A stretch of 64,000 bases of DNA from Paenibacillus agricola (GTDB taxonomy: Bacteria > Bacillota > Bacilli > Paenibacillales > NBRC-103111): positions 31,783 through 95,782 of the forward strand of contig NZ_JAAOIW010000024.1 of assembly GCF_011440305.1 (NCBI RefSeq). The letters are read 5' to 3'. Of this stretch, positions 8,126-16,312 are shown one piece after another. The translations under genes were made by a program, and so were the position numbers. Under the pieces are notes generated by a model. The model worked only from the letters and a program-made list of their open reading frames with translations. It did no database searches and was not told where the DNA came from. Numbering within the stretch: the first letter of the stretch is position 1; every line of letters starts with the position of its first letter.

Positions 8126-9124
8126 GTGGCAGAGGTATACCAAGGTTTATTTCATGGCGAAAAGGCTTTTTGGTTGGAAACTGACCAATATCAAGCTGCC
8201 GTATTACCTGAAATAGGAGCCAATCTAATTGCGTTTCGCGATCGACGTAAAGGTTACAAGTTTTTGCGTGAGCCGTCGCTTGAAGACATGGAAGCGTTCA
8301 AGGAAAAGCCGAGAAACCACGGCATTCCTGTATTGTTTCCACCTAATCGTTTCGAAGACGGCAGATTTTCCTTCAACGGCAAGAAATATTCTTTTCCCAT
8401 TAACGAAGAAAAGACAGGCAATCACATACACGGCTTCTTTTATAATCGGGCTTGGGAAGTGCTTGAATACGGTAAGAATGAGGATGAAAGCTTTATTGTT
8501 TTGCATCAAGATGTGAATGAAAAGCACGGGGTGTTTTCTTATTTCCCACATACCTTCAAATTCAAAATTAAATATACACTCTCGGCACAAGGACTATCCC
8601 AGAAGGTGGAGATTCAGAACTGCGGGGACGATCCTATGCCTTGTATGCTGGCTTTTCATACTGCACTCAATGCGCCGTTTTCGCCGAATTCCACTATTGA
8701 GGACTGCCTTTGTAAAATTACCATCGGGGAGAGGTGGGAGTTGGACGCGCGCATGCTGCCGACCGGTCGTAAACAGCCGTTGGGAGAGCGTGAGCTGTCG
8801 ATGAAACACGGGTTCGTCTCCCCCTTTTCCGAACCCATGGACAATCATTATACCGCCTTGCCGCAAAACGGGAAAAACTATATCGAGCTTATCGACACGC
8901 GTGAGAAAGTACGCTTGATCTATGATGTGGGAACCCGGTATAAGCAGTGGATGATATGGAACAATAAGGCGGCGGGCGGCTATTTCTGCCCAGAACCCCA
9001 AATCAATTTGGTCAATGCCCCTAATGTCAACCTGCCCGATGAAAGCAAAGGCTTGATTGCATTGGAGCCCGGACATATGTGGACGGAAACAAGCCGTTTC
9101 TACGTTGAGGATTATAATGAATGA
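8126..9124 (+). CDS. Aldose 1-epimerase (mutarotase) family protein
   Basis: A 332-residue galactose-mutarotase-like beta-sandwich protein. Likely catalytic residues are H102 in NHIHGFFYN, H178 in AFHTALNAPF, and the glutamate of GLIALEPG near the C-terminus, matching the two-His plus Glu pattern of GalM. The start is GTG 8126 after the strong ribosome site AGGAGGTGA (8112-8120). It would interconvert anomers of the sugar used by this locus. Confidence 0.85.
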   Translation: MAEVYQGLFHGEKAFWLETDQYQAAVLPEIGANLIAFRDRRKGYKFLREPSLEDMEAFKEKPRNHGIPVLFPPNRFEDGRFSFNGKKYSFPINEEKTGNHIHGFFYNRAWEVLEYGKNEDESFIVLHQDVNEKHGVFSYFPHTFKFKIKYTLSAQGLSQKVEIQNCGDDPMPCMLAFHTALNAPFSPNSTIEDCLCKITIGERWELDARMLPTGRKQPLGERELSMKHGFVSPFSEPMDNHYTALPQNGKNYIELIDTREKVRLIYDVGTRYKQWMIWNNKAAGGYFCPEPQINLVNAPNVNLPDESKGLIALEPGHMWTETSRFYVEDYNE

Positions 9125-9157
9125 TAGATACTAGCCAAAGAGGAGGTTCATATAATC

Positions 9158-9400
9158 ATGGACGTACACACATACAAGCGATGGCAACGGGTATGGACTT
9201 GGTGGAAAGAGACGGCAGCGTTCAAGCTGGAGCCCAACTGGTACACGAGTATGGCGGATGCGCCTAAGGATGCGGCGGACGGTACGAGAATCAGTGTAGT
9301 GGATGAAGTACGGACGGATTATGAAAGGCGTCGAGGCGAATGGGACAAGGTACAGGAGATTACAGAGGAGGATTGCAAGCGAATATATGGGGAGTGCTGA
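9158..9400 (+). CDS. Small tryptophan-rich hypothetical protein
   Basis: An 80-residue protein not recognised. It follows the epimerase by 33 bases and has a good ribosome site (GAGGAGGTTC) before ATG 9158, which supports real translation. Five tryptophans and several Trp-Trp or aromatic pairs lie in the first 33 residues (VWTWWKETAAF); the second half is charged. There is no signal peptide or membrane segment. It could be an intact small protein of the sugar locus or the surviving start of a larger gene lost when the adjoining region decayed. Confidence 0.45.
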   Translation: MDVHTYKRWQRVWTWWKETAAFKLEPNWYTSMADAPKDAADGTRISVVDEVRTDYERRRGEWDKVQEITEEDCKRIYGEC

Positions 9401-9836
9401 TCATGGGTTAGGTCACATGGGATAAGCTTCTTGAAGCTGAATCGCTGCATCATACAGCAGGTAGCGCTTAATACTGTTAGTAATGATGGATTGTTATACA
9501 AGCGCCGCTTCCGAAGAGTCTGTCGATCTTCAAAGCTACAGCGGAATAAAGTGGACGTATCAGGCCAAGCGTTTGCCGATAGATAACACGATTTGAATGC
9601 CCAGACCTAAATAAGGACCCGAAACAGCGACAGCGGCGGATTTATAACGATATTAGAATTTGTAAATGTTTGGAGCCACAGGAGTGGCTCCATTTCTGCT
9701 ATTCAGAGGAGGTTAAGCCATTGTTAGTGCTCCGCTGGTGGATAGCCCAAATCGACCTTGAAGTCCAACCTTCCCCATACTTCTATTTTAATAGATTTGG
9801 GAGTTTACACAATGTATTTTACAGAATCCCGCTTTC
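9401..9836. other. Non-coding or decayed stretch
   Basis: No convincing gene. A short hairpin GGAGCCACAGGAGTGGCTCC lies near 9671-9690. The 64-codon open frame at 9670-9864 runs into the transposase remnant in a different frame and is not supported as a gene. Confidence 0.5.
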
Positions 9837-9980
9837 TTTGGCTATAAAACACATCTTGCGATGAATGAAAAACGTATCATTACAGCAGTTATCATTACAA
9901 CAGGTGAAAAAAGTGATGGGAAGAAGCAACTTCAAACCTTGATACAAAAAAGCCGTGAAAGCGGCAAGGCCTTAGAGTGA
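9837..9980 (+). pseudogene. IS1182-family transposase fragment
   Basis: The frame reads FGYKTHLAMNEKRIITAV, then TTGEKSDGKKQLQTLI and KSRESGKAL before a TGA. This is the internal part of the DDE domain seen in IS1182-type transposases. Both ends are missing and no inverted repeats were found. The remaining 110 bases up to the next gene hold nothing recognisable. Confidence 0.55.
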
Positions 9981-10091
9981 TATTCTATGACTTGCCATAG
10001 CTTGTACCGCTAGGACCCTTGAACGACTAGCAAATGTTGGCCGAAGACACTACTCTTAAGCGCGTGATCTATGCTTTGCTTTTACAACTGA

Positions 10092-10550
10092 TTAGCTCAG
10101 TCCTGCTTTAGTCAATCCAAACGCCGCGTCAGCTGAACCCGGTACAGTCTTGAAGGCGACGTTTATGCGGTTCCAAGCATTGATCGCCATGATCGAGAAG
10201 GTCAGGTCCGAAATTTCTTTTTCAGACAACTGCCCGCGAACACGGTCATAAAGTTCGTCAGGTACGCCTTGCTCAGGCAGTTTGGTCAGGACCTCGGTCC
10301 ATGCCAGTGCGGCCCGTTCGCGTGGAATAAACAGAGTGGATTCCCGCCAAATCGAGATGTGGTAGAGGCGAAGCTCGCTCTCACCATGGATTTTGGCCTC
10401 CTTAACGTGCATGTCCAAGCAGAATCCGCACCCATTGATTTGTGAATCCCTGATGTGAACGAGATCGCGGATCTTCTGTTCAATTGTGTTATCCTTTTCG
10501 GCGTTGCTCAAATCCATTAACTTCTTGAAAAATTCTGGTGATTGTTGCAT
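10092..10550 (-). CDS. Carboxymuconolactone decarboxylase (AhpD-like) family protein
   Basis: A 152-residue all-helical protein of the CMD/AhpD-like family. The redox motif C41-G-F-C44 with H48 (NGCGFCLDMH) is the signature of the peroxidase-related members that reduce peroxides or act on small organic hydroperoxides. Length is normal for the family. The ribosome site before the ATG is weak. It stands alone between decayed segments, so its role here is not indicated by neighbours. Confidence 0.85.
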   Translation of the reverse strand: MQQSPEFFKKLMDLSNAEKDNTIEQKIRDLVHIRDSQINGCGFCLDMHVKEAKIHGESELRLYHISIWRESTLFIPRERAALAWTEVLTKLPEQGVPDELYDRVRGQLSEKEISDLTFSIMAINAWNRINVAFKTVPGSADAAFGLTKAGLS

Positions 10551-10674
10551 GTAATTTACACACGTTTCATTTTCAAATTTAATGTTATCAACTTACTATC
10601 AGGGATCATCTTCGTCATAAGGATATACATGATATGAACTAATGATGGCATCGCGGTCGAATACGTCCGCATCG

Positions 10675-10989
10675 TCACGAAGATGTTATTGTCGAGTCGT
10701 TTGTGGACGATTCGTGAGCACGAAATTGTGTTATTGCTTTTACCGTTTTCTTTTCCAGCGATAGAATCAGATCCCTCAATATACGCTTGGCCACAGTAGG
10801 GGATTCCGGAACAGCCCCCATACCTACATACTGACAGGGTCCCCGACTACACATCCCGATGATGATAGTCGCTTTTTTTGTCAGTGGCAATCGACCATAT
10901 TGGAATTCCAACGGTCCTTCCTTTAATTCGACGTAACCCAGAGTCTCAACAACACCTACCAGGCAAACCGGACAATTGCTAAAGCCCAT
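10675..10989 (-). CDS. Hypothetical protein with two cysteine pairs
   Basis: A 104-residue protein not recognised. It contains CPVC near residue 6 and CSRGPC near residue 47, spaced as in a metal or Fe-S binding protein, and a possible AAGGGATG ribosome site before the ATG. The stop lies in a low-complexity Ser/Thr tail. It could be a genuine small metal-binding protein or a fragment; confidence is low because its surroundings are decayed. Confidence 0.35.
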   Translation of the reverse strand: MGFSNCPVCLVGVVETLGYVELKEGPLEFQYGRLPLTKKATIIIGMCSRGPCQYVGMGAVPESPTVAKRILRDLILSLEKKTVKAITQFRAHESSTNDSTITSS

Positions 10990-11118
10990 GGTGTCTTCAT
11001 CCCTTTCTGTTCTGTTTGTGCCAGCCCCGAAAATGAGAGTCTTTGATCAGAGAAAAAAACTCTATGTTTTTGTTTTGACTCTAATAAGACAATTGGCGAT
11101 CTCATTGTGTGACATATT

Positions 11119-11628
11119 TTGTCTCCAACTCGATGCCGTAAAACTTATGAAGAGATTAGATCATATATTTCAAACTATGGCTTTGAAGGAGAAATCGTTA
11201 ATCAAAAGATAGAATCTTTATCTGGTGGAGAAAAAAATATGCTTCAATTGGCTAAAGTTTCTGCCAGTAAAGCAAACGTATTGCTTCTTGATGAACCGAC
11301 AAGTCATTTAGACACCTATACACAAATAGCACTGGAGAAAGCCATTGAAGACTACAAAGGTGCGATTCTCATGATTTCTCATGATTTCTATTCTGTGGTA
11401 AATGGTATGGATTATGTTTTAATCATTGACGATAAGACGATTAGAAAAATGACTATACAAAAATTTAGAAAGATGATTTATGCTAGTCATTTTGATAGAG
11501 ACTATTTGGAAACTGAACAAAAGAAAAAATCAGTTGAAACGAAAATAGAATTGGCTTTAAAAGATACTAATTTTGAACTTGCAAAAGTATTGCTTGATGA
11601 GCTAGAAGAACTGATTAAGTTGCTTTAA
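11119..11628 (+). pseudogene. C-terminal part of an ABC-F ATPase
   Basis: About 155 residues match the last third of an ABC-F (ribosome-protection type) ATPase: signature SLSGGEKNMLQLAK, Walker B LLLDEPTSHLD, the H-loop SHDFY, and a charged C-terminal helix ending EELEELIKLL. The first ABC domain, the linker and the Walker A of the second domain are missing; the sequence before the KTYEEI segment is unrelated. ABC-F proteins displace antibiotics from ribosomes, but this truncated copy should not work. Confidence 0.75.
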
Positions 11629-11995
11629 ATCATAACCCTCTGATTGAAATGATTACAAGAATCAATTTATTATACTGGGAATTACGGCTACGACGGATCG
11701 GCGACGGGAAAGATGTGTATGCGTTATGTGATGGTAATGTTGCGTATCAGATTCATTTCATTGAAGCGATCCGCAGACAGTGGTTGGCTCCATTCACATA
11801 AGATCTTTTGGTGGAGTTAATCATACAGAACTATGATAATTTTGACTCTGAGACAAGATCGCTAGTACCTTTGAGAAAATTATATTGGCCTATTTGATGT
11901 TTATTTTTAGGATATGAGTGTTAATTCCTATATGATGGCCATGATCTTTACGAAGGTTTATATAGAAAGATTGCAGTAACGGGACGAGATATTCA
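11629..11995. other. Decayed coding remnants, not identified
   Basis: Several short frames look once coding, for example LVELIIQNYDNFDSETRSL followed by VPLRKLYWP around 11808-11895, but frames break repeatedly and no family could be assigned. Confidence 0.35.
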
Positions 11996-12073
11996 CTAAT
12001 AAAAAATCATGGATTTGTTGATGGAAATAAGCGGATAGGTCAAAAAAAAAATTATATTAGTGTCGGAAGTTAA
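11996..12073 (+). pseudogene. Possible Fic/Doc-domain fragment
   Basis: A 26-codon frame reads IKNHGFVDGNKRIG before running into a repeat block. HxFxDGNKR is the active-site signature of Fic/Doc AMP-transferases, here with Gly in place of the usual Pro or Ser after His. Only this motif survives, and the frame ends just inside the block starting at 12061, so the call is tentative. Confidence 0.4.
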
Positions 12074-12205
12074 AATCATTGTTACATTAAAAGTCGCATA
12101 AGTCGCGGCTTTTTTTAGTTATGTAATAAGGTTCTTGTCATCAGTCGCTGTCAAGAACCTTATTACATTTCCGATAAGTGACAAGAACCTTATTACATTC
12201 CCGAC
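12061..12205. repeat. 145-bp block of about 27-bp inverted and direct repeats, transposon-end-like (copy 1)
   Basis: The block ends in CATTCCCGAC and begins with TGTCGG. Inside are copies of a unit whose core is AAGGTTCTTGTCA with GTAAT next to it, two in one orientation (about 12150-12205) and one opposite (about 12119-12141), plus the motif AAGTCGCATAAGTCGCGGC. An independent relative lies at 43432-43573 in the same orientation. Arrays of such sites resemble the multiple transposase-binding sites of Tn7-type ends. That reading is inference. Confidence 0.55.
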
Positions 12206-12399
12206 GAGTTAACATAATATTTTTACGTAAACAATTGGCGCTGAGAATGCTAATGTTAAGCCTAAACTGAGGGCGTGAGAGTTGTCGACAACAAACATCA
12301 GATACAAATGCGCGTTCGCGATGCTATTGTCCGGTTGCTTGGAGCGAAACCCTATCAACAGAAGAGAGGGGATTGATCCGCCTGTGACTCCCAGAGAAA

Positions 12400-12705
12400 G
12401 TGAAGCCCTTATCTAAAGAGGATTTGGAAAAGTATGGGGGTAAATTTTCATCTCTGGAGACCGTGTTCAAAAGCCGACCTGTCAATTTCCAGTTCTCATA
12501 TAGTAACGAAAAGGAAGGTTTCCTGGTAATCCGCCGAATAGGCGATCAATCTATGACGTTGTCGGACGAAGAGAAAGCCGCCCTTAAACAATCGATTTAT
12601 GAGGCGGTCGGAGGTGGATTTACTACTATCCTTAACTTTAAATACAAGCTTTTGCGTTGCAGCGAACATAAGCGTTCCACCAAGTGCCAATCCCAGCAAC
12701 ATTAA
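12400..12705 (+). pseudogene. Hypothetical protein, probably 3'-truncated
   Basis: The first 78 codons look like a natural soluble protein (KEDLEKYGGKF, LSDEEKAALKQSIYEAVGGG). The last 20 or so are basic and low-quality, and they are antisense to a membrane-protein remnant that starts near 12650. A junction near 12640 therefore seems to have replaced the true end. The family is not recognised. Confidence 0.35.
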
Positions 12706-12975
12706 AAGCAATGCTACTCCTGGACCTAGGACGTACTGATCGATTTGCCGATTAAAAATTTTGACTAATTCGAACGAGATATCAAAAATAACTAAAGAGC
12801 CGATGTAGAACACGAGAATACCGGGAACAAATCGGCTAATAGCGATGTTCTGCTTGGTGAATTTTAATAAACCGAAAATAAGCGTAGCAGTAGCGATTGC
12901 ATAGAAAATAAATAGTAAAAAATATCGCGATATCCTTGCTGCCTGAAGTGTAAAAGCTCTATCAAACTATATGTA
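12645..12975 (-). pseudogene. Membrane-protein remnant
   Basis: Read on the minus strand, this is a continuous hydrophobic protein of about 110 residues with three to four membrane segments (FLLFIFYAIATATLIFGLL, PGILVFYIGSLVIF, VALLLMLLGLALGGTLMF). A ribosome site GGAGGATG precedes it, but an in-frame TAG follows four codons later, and the 3' end is lost at the junction with the plus-strand fragment. The family is not recognised. Confidence 0.4.
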
Positions 12976-13153
12976 AGTCATCCTCCTTCAAACTAATCGT
13001 AGAAGTTTTTTAAACATTTTCAAATGGTAAAAGAACTCTATCGTGGTCGTCCTTTCTTCTTTAATTAATGAATATTATGACAAACCAACTTAGCATTGAT
13101 GATCTGATCGATTCTTTCACAATTTATCTTGAAATAAACAAAAATTATTCTAA

Positions 13154-13307
13154 GGCACTGTTGAAGTAAATCATTTGAAACAGCAGAGAAAACGATTCAA
13201 GGCATTTAAACGATGCATATGATCAGGAAGGGGCAGGTCATATTGAAAAATTTGTCTGTCCCTAATACCGTGAATTCTTCCAAAAGTTATTCGGTTTGTT
13301 GGCATAA
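13154..13307 (+). pseudogene. IS6-family transposase C-terminal remnant
   Basis: Reading with one nonsense codon and one frameshift gives EKTIQGI, MHMIRKGQVILKNLSV and QKLFGLLA, the end of IS6/IS240-type transposases. GGCACTGTTGAAG at 13154-13166 resembles an IS6 terminal repeat, so this may be an internally deleted copy. The stretch 12976-13153 holds nothing recognised. Confidence 0.6.
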
Positions 13308-13382
13308 AAGTTTATTCCAAAATACAACTGGATTATGTTTATTCTTTTCTTGCACCACAACCTCTATTTCTGATCCAAAGGA

Positions 13383-13413
13383 AAAAAGCAGGATGCTATG
13401 GCAACCTGCTTTT
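13383..13413 (-). terminator. Intrinsic terminator of the GntR operon
   Basis: On the minus strand, AAAAGCAGG and CCTGCTTTT pair around a 12-base loop and are followed by further T residues. It lies 50 bases beyond the GntR stop codon. Confidence 0.75.
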
Positions 13414-13462
13414 CCATCAAGCATTATGATCATTATAATGGAATTCTGAAAGGAACTATATA

Positions 13463-14134
13463 TTATTGAAAAAAACTTCTGGTTCTCTGATGAGAGTTGC
13501 TGATATGGATCCTCATGGCCTTCTCTGCCATTTGGTTATTGCGTTCCTTAAGATAATTCAAAATTTCCTGATGTTCGTGCCATTCCTTTTTTACCGTTTC
13601 AATATCCAAATCCCGACGGGCAAAAATCAAATATCTTTCTATCCTTTGCAAATAAAGCTTAATTAGTTTGCTTAAGTTTTCATTGTGGGAATACCTTAAA
13701 ATCGTTCCGTGAAGCTGCTCATTCATCTTCATTACCGTTTCCAAATTTCCTTCGCAATGATCTATGGATATAAAGGATTGCTTCATCTCTTGATCCAACC
13801 AATTGATTTCAGCCTCCGTGATAAGCTGCGTCGCCTTTCGCGTCGCATAACCTTCCAACTCAATCCGCAGTTCGTATAATTCATCCAGATCCTGCAGGCT
13901 CATTTCAGCCACGGAAACCCCTTTATAGGGGATAACATGCACTAACCCTTCGGTAGCCAATCGTGATAGAGCCTCACGAATAGGATTGTTGCTGACATTC
14001 AAATCGCGCGCCATTTGGTCAATGTTAATTTTTTCCCCGGGTGAGAGGGTGTAAGAGAGAATTTGATCTCTGATGGAAGTGTAAATGTCCTCTGTAATTA
14101 ATTTTCGCTTATTTCGAGATTCATTGTTTTTCAA
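13463..14134 (-). CDS. GntR-family regulator, FadR subfamily
   Basis: A 223-residue repressor with an N-terminal winged helix-turn-helix (about 12-75; MARDLNVSNNPIREALSRLATEGL) and a C-terminal FCD effector domain (about 85-215) with conserved histidines. The start is a TTG following AGGATGG. It is the last gene of the minus-strand operon with iolB, an M24 gene and a transporter, which suggests autoregulated control of that operon, perhaps through the palindrome at 17736-17749. FCD proteins usually bind carboxylic acids or sugar acids. Confidence 0.88.
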   Translation of the reverse strand: MKNNESRNKRKLITEDIYTSIRDQILSYTLSPGEKINIDQMARDLNVSNNPIREALSRLATEGLVHVIPYKGVSVAEMSLQDLDELYELRIELEGYATRKATQLITEAEINWLDQEMKQSFISIDHCEGNLETVMKMNEQLHGTILRYSHNENLSKLIKLYLQRIERYLIFARRDLDIETVKKEWHEHQEILNYLKERNNQMAEKAMRIHISNSHQRTRSFFQ

Positions 14135-14232
14135 TTGTTATCCATCCTAAGATCATTAGTATATTTATTTATCATCATAAATCAAAAACTTAGGTAATAG
14201 CAAGGTTTCATGTGAATAAATACACTCTTATT

Positions 14233-15039
14233 TTACAAAAGCCATTTGTGGTCGGGATCATCATACGGTCTTAAAGTTCTGCCGGTTTCTCCAGCCATGA
14301 ACCACAAGTAATATACTTGGTATCCACCCGCCGCACTAACAGGATGATATCCTTTTTCAATCGCAAAGCTGTCTCCGTTTCTTATGATGTAAGCTTGGTC
14401 GATACTATGGTCCTTCGTGTAATGAAGTTGAATACCAAAACCTTGTTGGGGGTTAATTTGATAGTGATAAATCTCCTCAAGATTCGGCTCTTCCGGAGCA
14501 AATTCACCGTCATGCTTGTGGGGTGGATAGCTTGACCAATGTCCAGATTGATTGTATGTCTCGCCTAAGATAATCCGATGTACTTTACCATTTCCGTTAT
14601 CAGCAATGATATCGTGCACTTCCCGCTGCCATGTCTCTTTCCCGCGTTGATTAACAACGACCTCGCCAGGTCTCACAACGAAAGGCTTATATTTCTTCTC
14701 TGCTTTCACTTTGCACACAGCGATTTGCACATCATTCGTTTGAGCTGTTATTTGATATGCTGATTGGCAAGGTATATAGACGGCAGTAGCTCTTCCTTCA
14801 AATACATGATTCCTCTCACCGAGATCACTCCACGTTTCGTCTTCACAGACAATAGCCACAGTCCCTGTTAAAATAACTAAGGCCGTTTCACAATTGCTCG
14901 TTTCAGCGGTATATCGTTCATCTTTATTTAAAGTAATTTTTCCGAGCGCTAGATATTTTAACAGACTCCGATCTTCTTTGAAAATATCTTGATAGCCATG
15001 AATCTGCTGTTCTTTGAAGAAACGAGACAAATCTACCAC
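14233..15039 (-). CDS. iolB: 5-deoxy-glucuronate isomerase family protein (IolB)
   Basis: A 268-residue cupin protein of the KduI/IolB family, close to the normal IolB length. Likely metal ligands are H174 and H176 in PPHKHDG, E188 or E189 in NLEEIYHY, and H232 in KGYHPV. IolB converts 5-deoxy-glucuronate to 5-dehydro-2-deoxy-gluconate in myo-inositol breakdown. Here no other iol gene is present; neighbours are an M24 protein, an MFS transporter and a GntR regulator, so the substrate may be a related uronate-like compound. The spacing to the M24 gene is about 75 bases. Confidence 0.85.
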   Translation of the reverse strand: MVDLSRFFKEQQIHGYQDIFKEDRSLLKYLALGKITLNKDERYTAETSNCETALVILTGTVAIVCEDETWSDLGERNHVFEGRATAVYIPCQSAYQITAQTNDVQIAVCKVKAEKKYKPFVVRPGEVVVNQRGKETWQREVHDIIADNGNGKVHRIILGETYNQSGHWSSYPPHKHDGEFAPEEPNLEEIYHYQINPQQGFGIQLHYTKDHSIDQAYIIRNGDSFAIEKGYHPVSAAGGYQVYYLWFMAGETGRTLRPYDDPDHKWLL

Positions 15040-15114
15040 TCCTTTATGATTTGCTTAATGACAAAAGCGGCCATAGACATGACCGCTTCCTTTAGTCTAA
15101 TGTGCGGTTTTAAA

Positions 15115-16275
15115 TTACCAATGGTTACGATACGGGAAGTTTGTCATTGATTCCGCGCCATCCTTACGGATTACAACGCTATCTTCAATCCTCAATCCGC
15201 CGACTCCGGGAATCAGCAGTGTAATGACGTAAGCAAGTGTCTGATTTTCATGAAGAATCCCTTTCATTCCGGGAGCCAAGATAGGCATCTCTTCTTCCGG
15301 ATCCATGCCTAATCCATGTCCAACGCCTCGGCCTTCTCCCGGTGAGTGAATGTAACCGTATTTGGCCAATACTTCGTTGGCAGGATAGCTGGCTTCTTCT
15401 CCGGTTAAACCGGGACGCAGATATTTAAATCCAGTTTCGTAAGCTTCAAGCGCCGCGTCGAACATAGCTTGCGCTTCTTTGGACACATTACCGAATGTGG
15501 CACCACGCGCCATATCGGAGGCATAACCGTTGTATCTGCAGCCCATATCGATGAGAAGCGTATCCCCGTCTTTAAGCTTACGGTCTGTCGGCCGTGCGAG
15601 ATAATAATCGGATGAGTTCTCTCCGGTTTGTACCATAATATCGAATGCGACAGTATCTGCACCATGATCGAACATGGCGAGATAGGCTTGCTTGGTCAGT
15701 TCCTTTTCAGTAGCGCCTTCCCGAGCCGCTACTCTAATAGCTTCAATCCCCAAATCCGCCAAATATCCGGCAACTTTCATATTGCGGATTTCCGTTTCGC
15801 TTTTAATCGACTTTAAAAAATCAATGATAATGGTTGGTTCAACTTGGATATTCGGTAATGATTTTTGAATGACGCTCCAGAACTCCAAAGCCAGATATTT
15901 ATACCCGGCAATGCCAACTTTTTTTACATTACCCGATGCGGCATATTCTTCAAGCACCGGACCTAGGTCTTGTCTGATGCCGCGGACGTCCTTGACCACA
16001 GAAGCTGCACCGATGGAAGTCAAACTGCTTTCAACAAAAAGAATCGGATCTCCTTTTAATGGTACGATTACGATAGCGGGATACGGGAATATTCCGTCAA
16101 ATGCCCTATAATTGGATAACCAACGAACATTGCTCATCCGATAGCTGTCGGACCAGGCGATAATAAGGTCATATCCTTCTTTGGCCATTTCAGCTTGTGT
16201 TCTGCGGACGCGATCCATATATTCTTCTACCGGAATGTCATGAAGAGTACTGTGTAATGCAGGTTTCATATTCAA
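15115..16275 (-). CDS. M24-fold (prolidase/creatinase-like) protein with altered active site
   Basis: A 386-residue protein with a creatinase N-terminal domain (about 15-150) and an M24 domain (about 165-375). Metal-site residues D243, D254, H320 and E364 are present, but the glutamate expected in the I-E-P-G segment is V350 (TLAYVITLLIPG), and the catalytic Pro-His position reads Y225-L226. The same two positions are changed in the other M24 protein of this window. Ordinary dipeptidase activity is therefore doubtful. The ribosome site AAGGATGG precedes the start. It lies between an MFS transporter and iolB. Confidence 0.7.
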   Translation of the reverse strand: MNMKPALHSTLHDIPVEEYMDRVRRTQAEMAKEGYDLIIAWSDSYRMSNVRWLSNYRAFDGIFPYPAIVIVPLKGDPILFVESSLTSIGAASVVKDVRGIRQDLGPVLEEYAASGNVKKVGIAGYKYLALEFWSVIQKSLPNIQVEPTIIIDFLKSIKSETEIRNMKVAGYLADLGIEAIRVAAREGATEKELTKQAYLAMFDHGADTVAFDIMVQTGENSSDYYLARPTDRKLKDGDTLLIDMGCRYNGYASDMARGATFGNVSKEAQAMFDAALEAYETGFKYLRPGLTGEEASYPANEVLAKYGYIHSPGEGRGVGHGLGMDPEEEMPILAPGMKGILHENQTLAYVITLLIPGVGGLRIEDSVVIRKDGAESMTNFPYRNHW

Positions 16276-16312
16276 TTACCATCCTTATTCATTTTAGTTT
16301 TTGAGTCATATC

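Noticed and set aside
8594..9076. 160-codon minus-strand frame opposite the aldose epimerase
   Set aside because: It is a shadow of a well-supported gene on the plus strand.
9670..9864. 64-codon open frame as a gene
   Set aside because: Composition is unlike a protein and its end overlaps the IS1182-type fragment in another frame.
12061..12205. Repeat units considered as a CRISPR array
   Set aside because: Units occur in both orientations, are not separated by spacers of equal length, and no cas genes are nearby.
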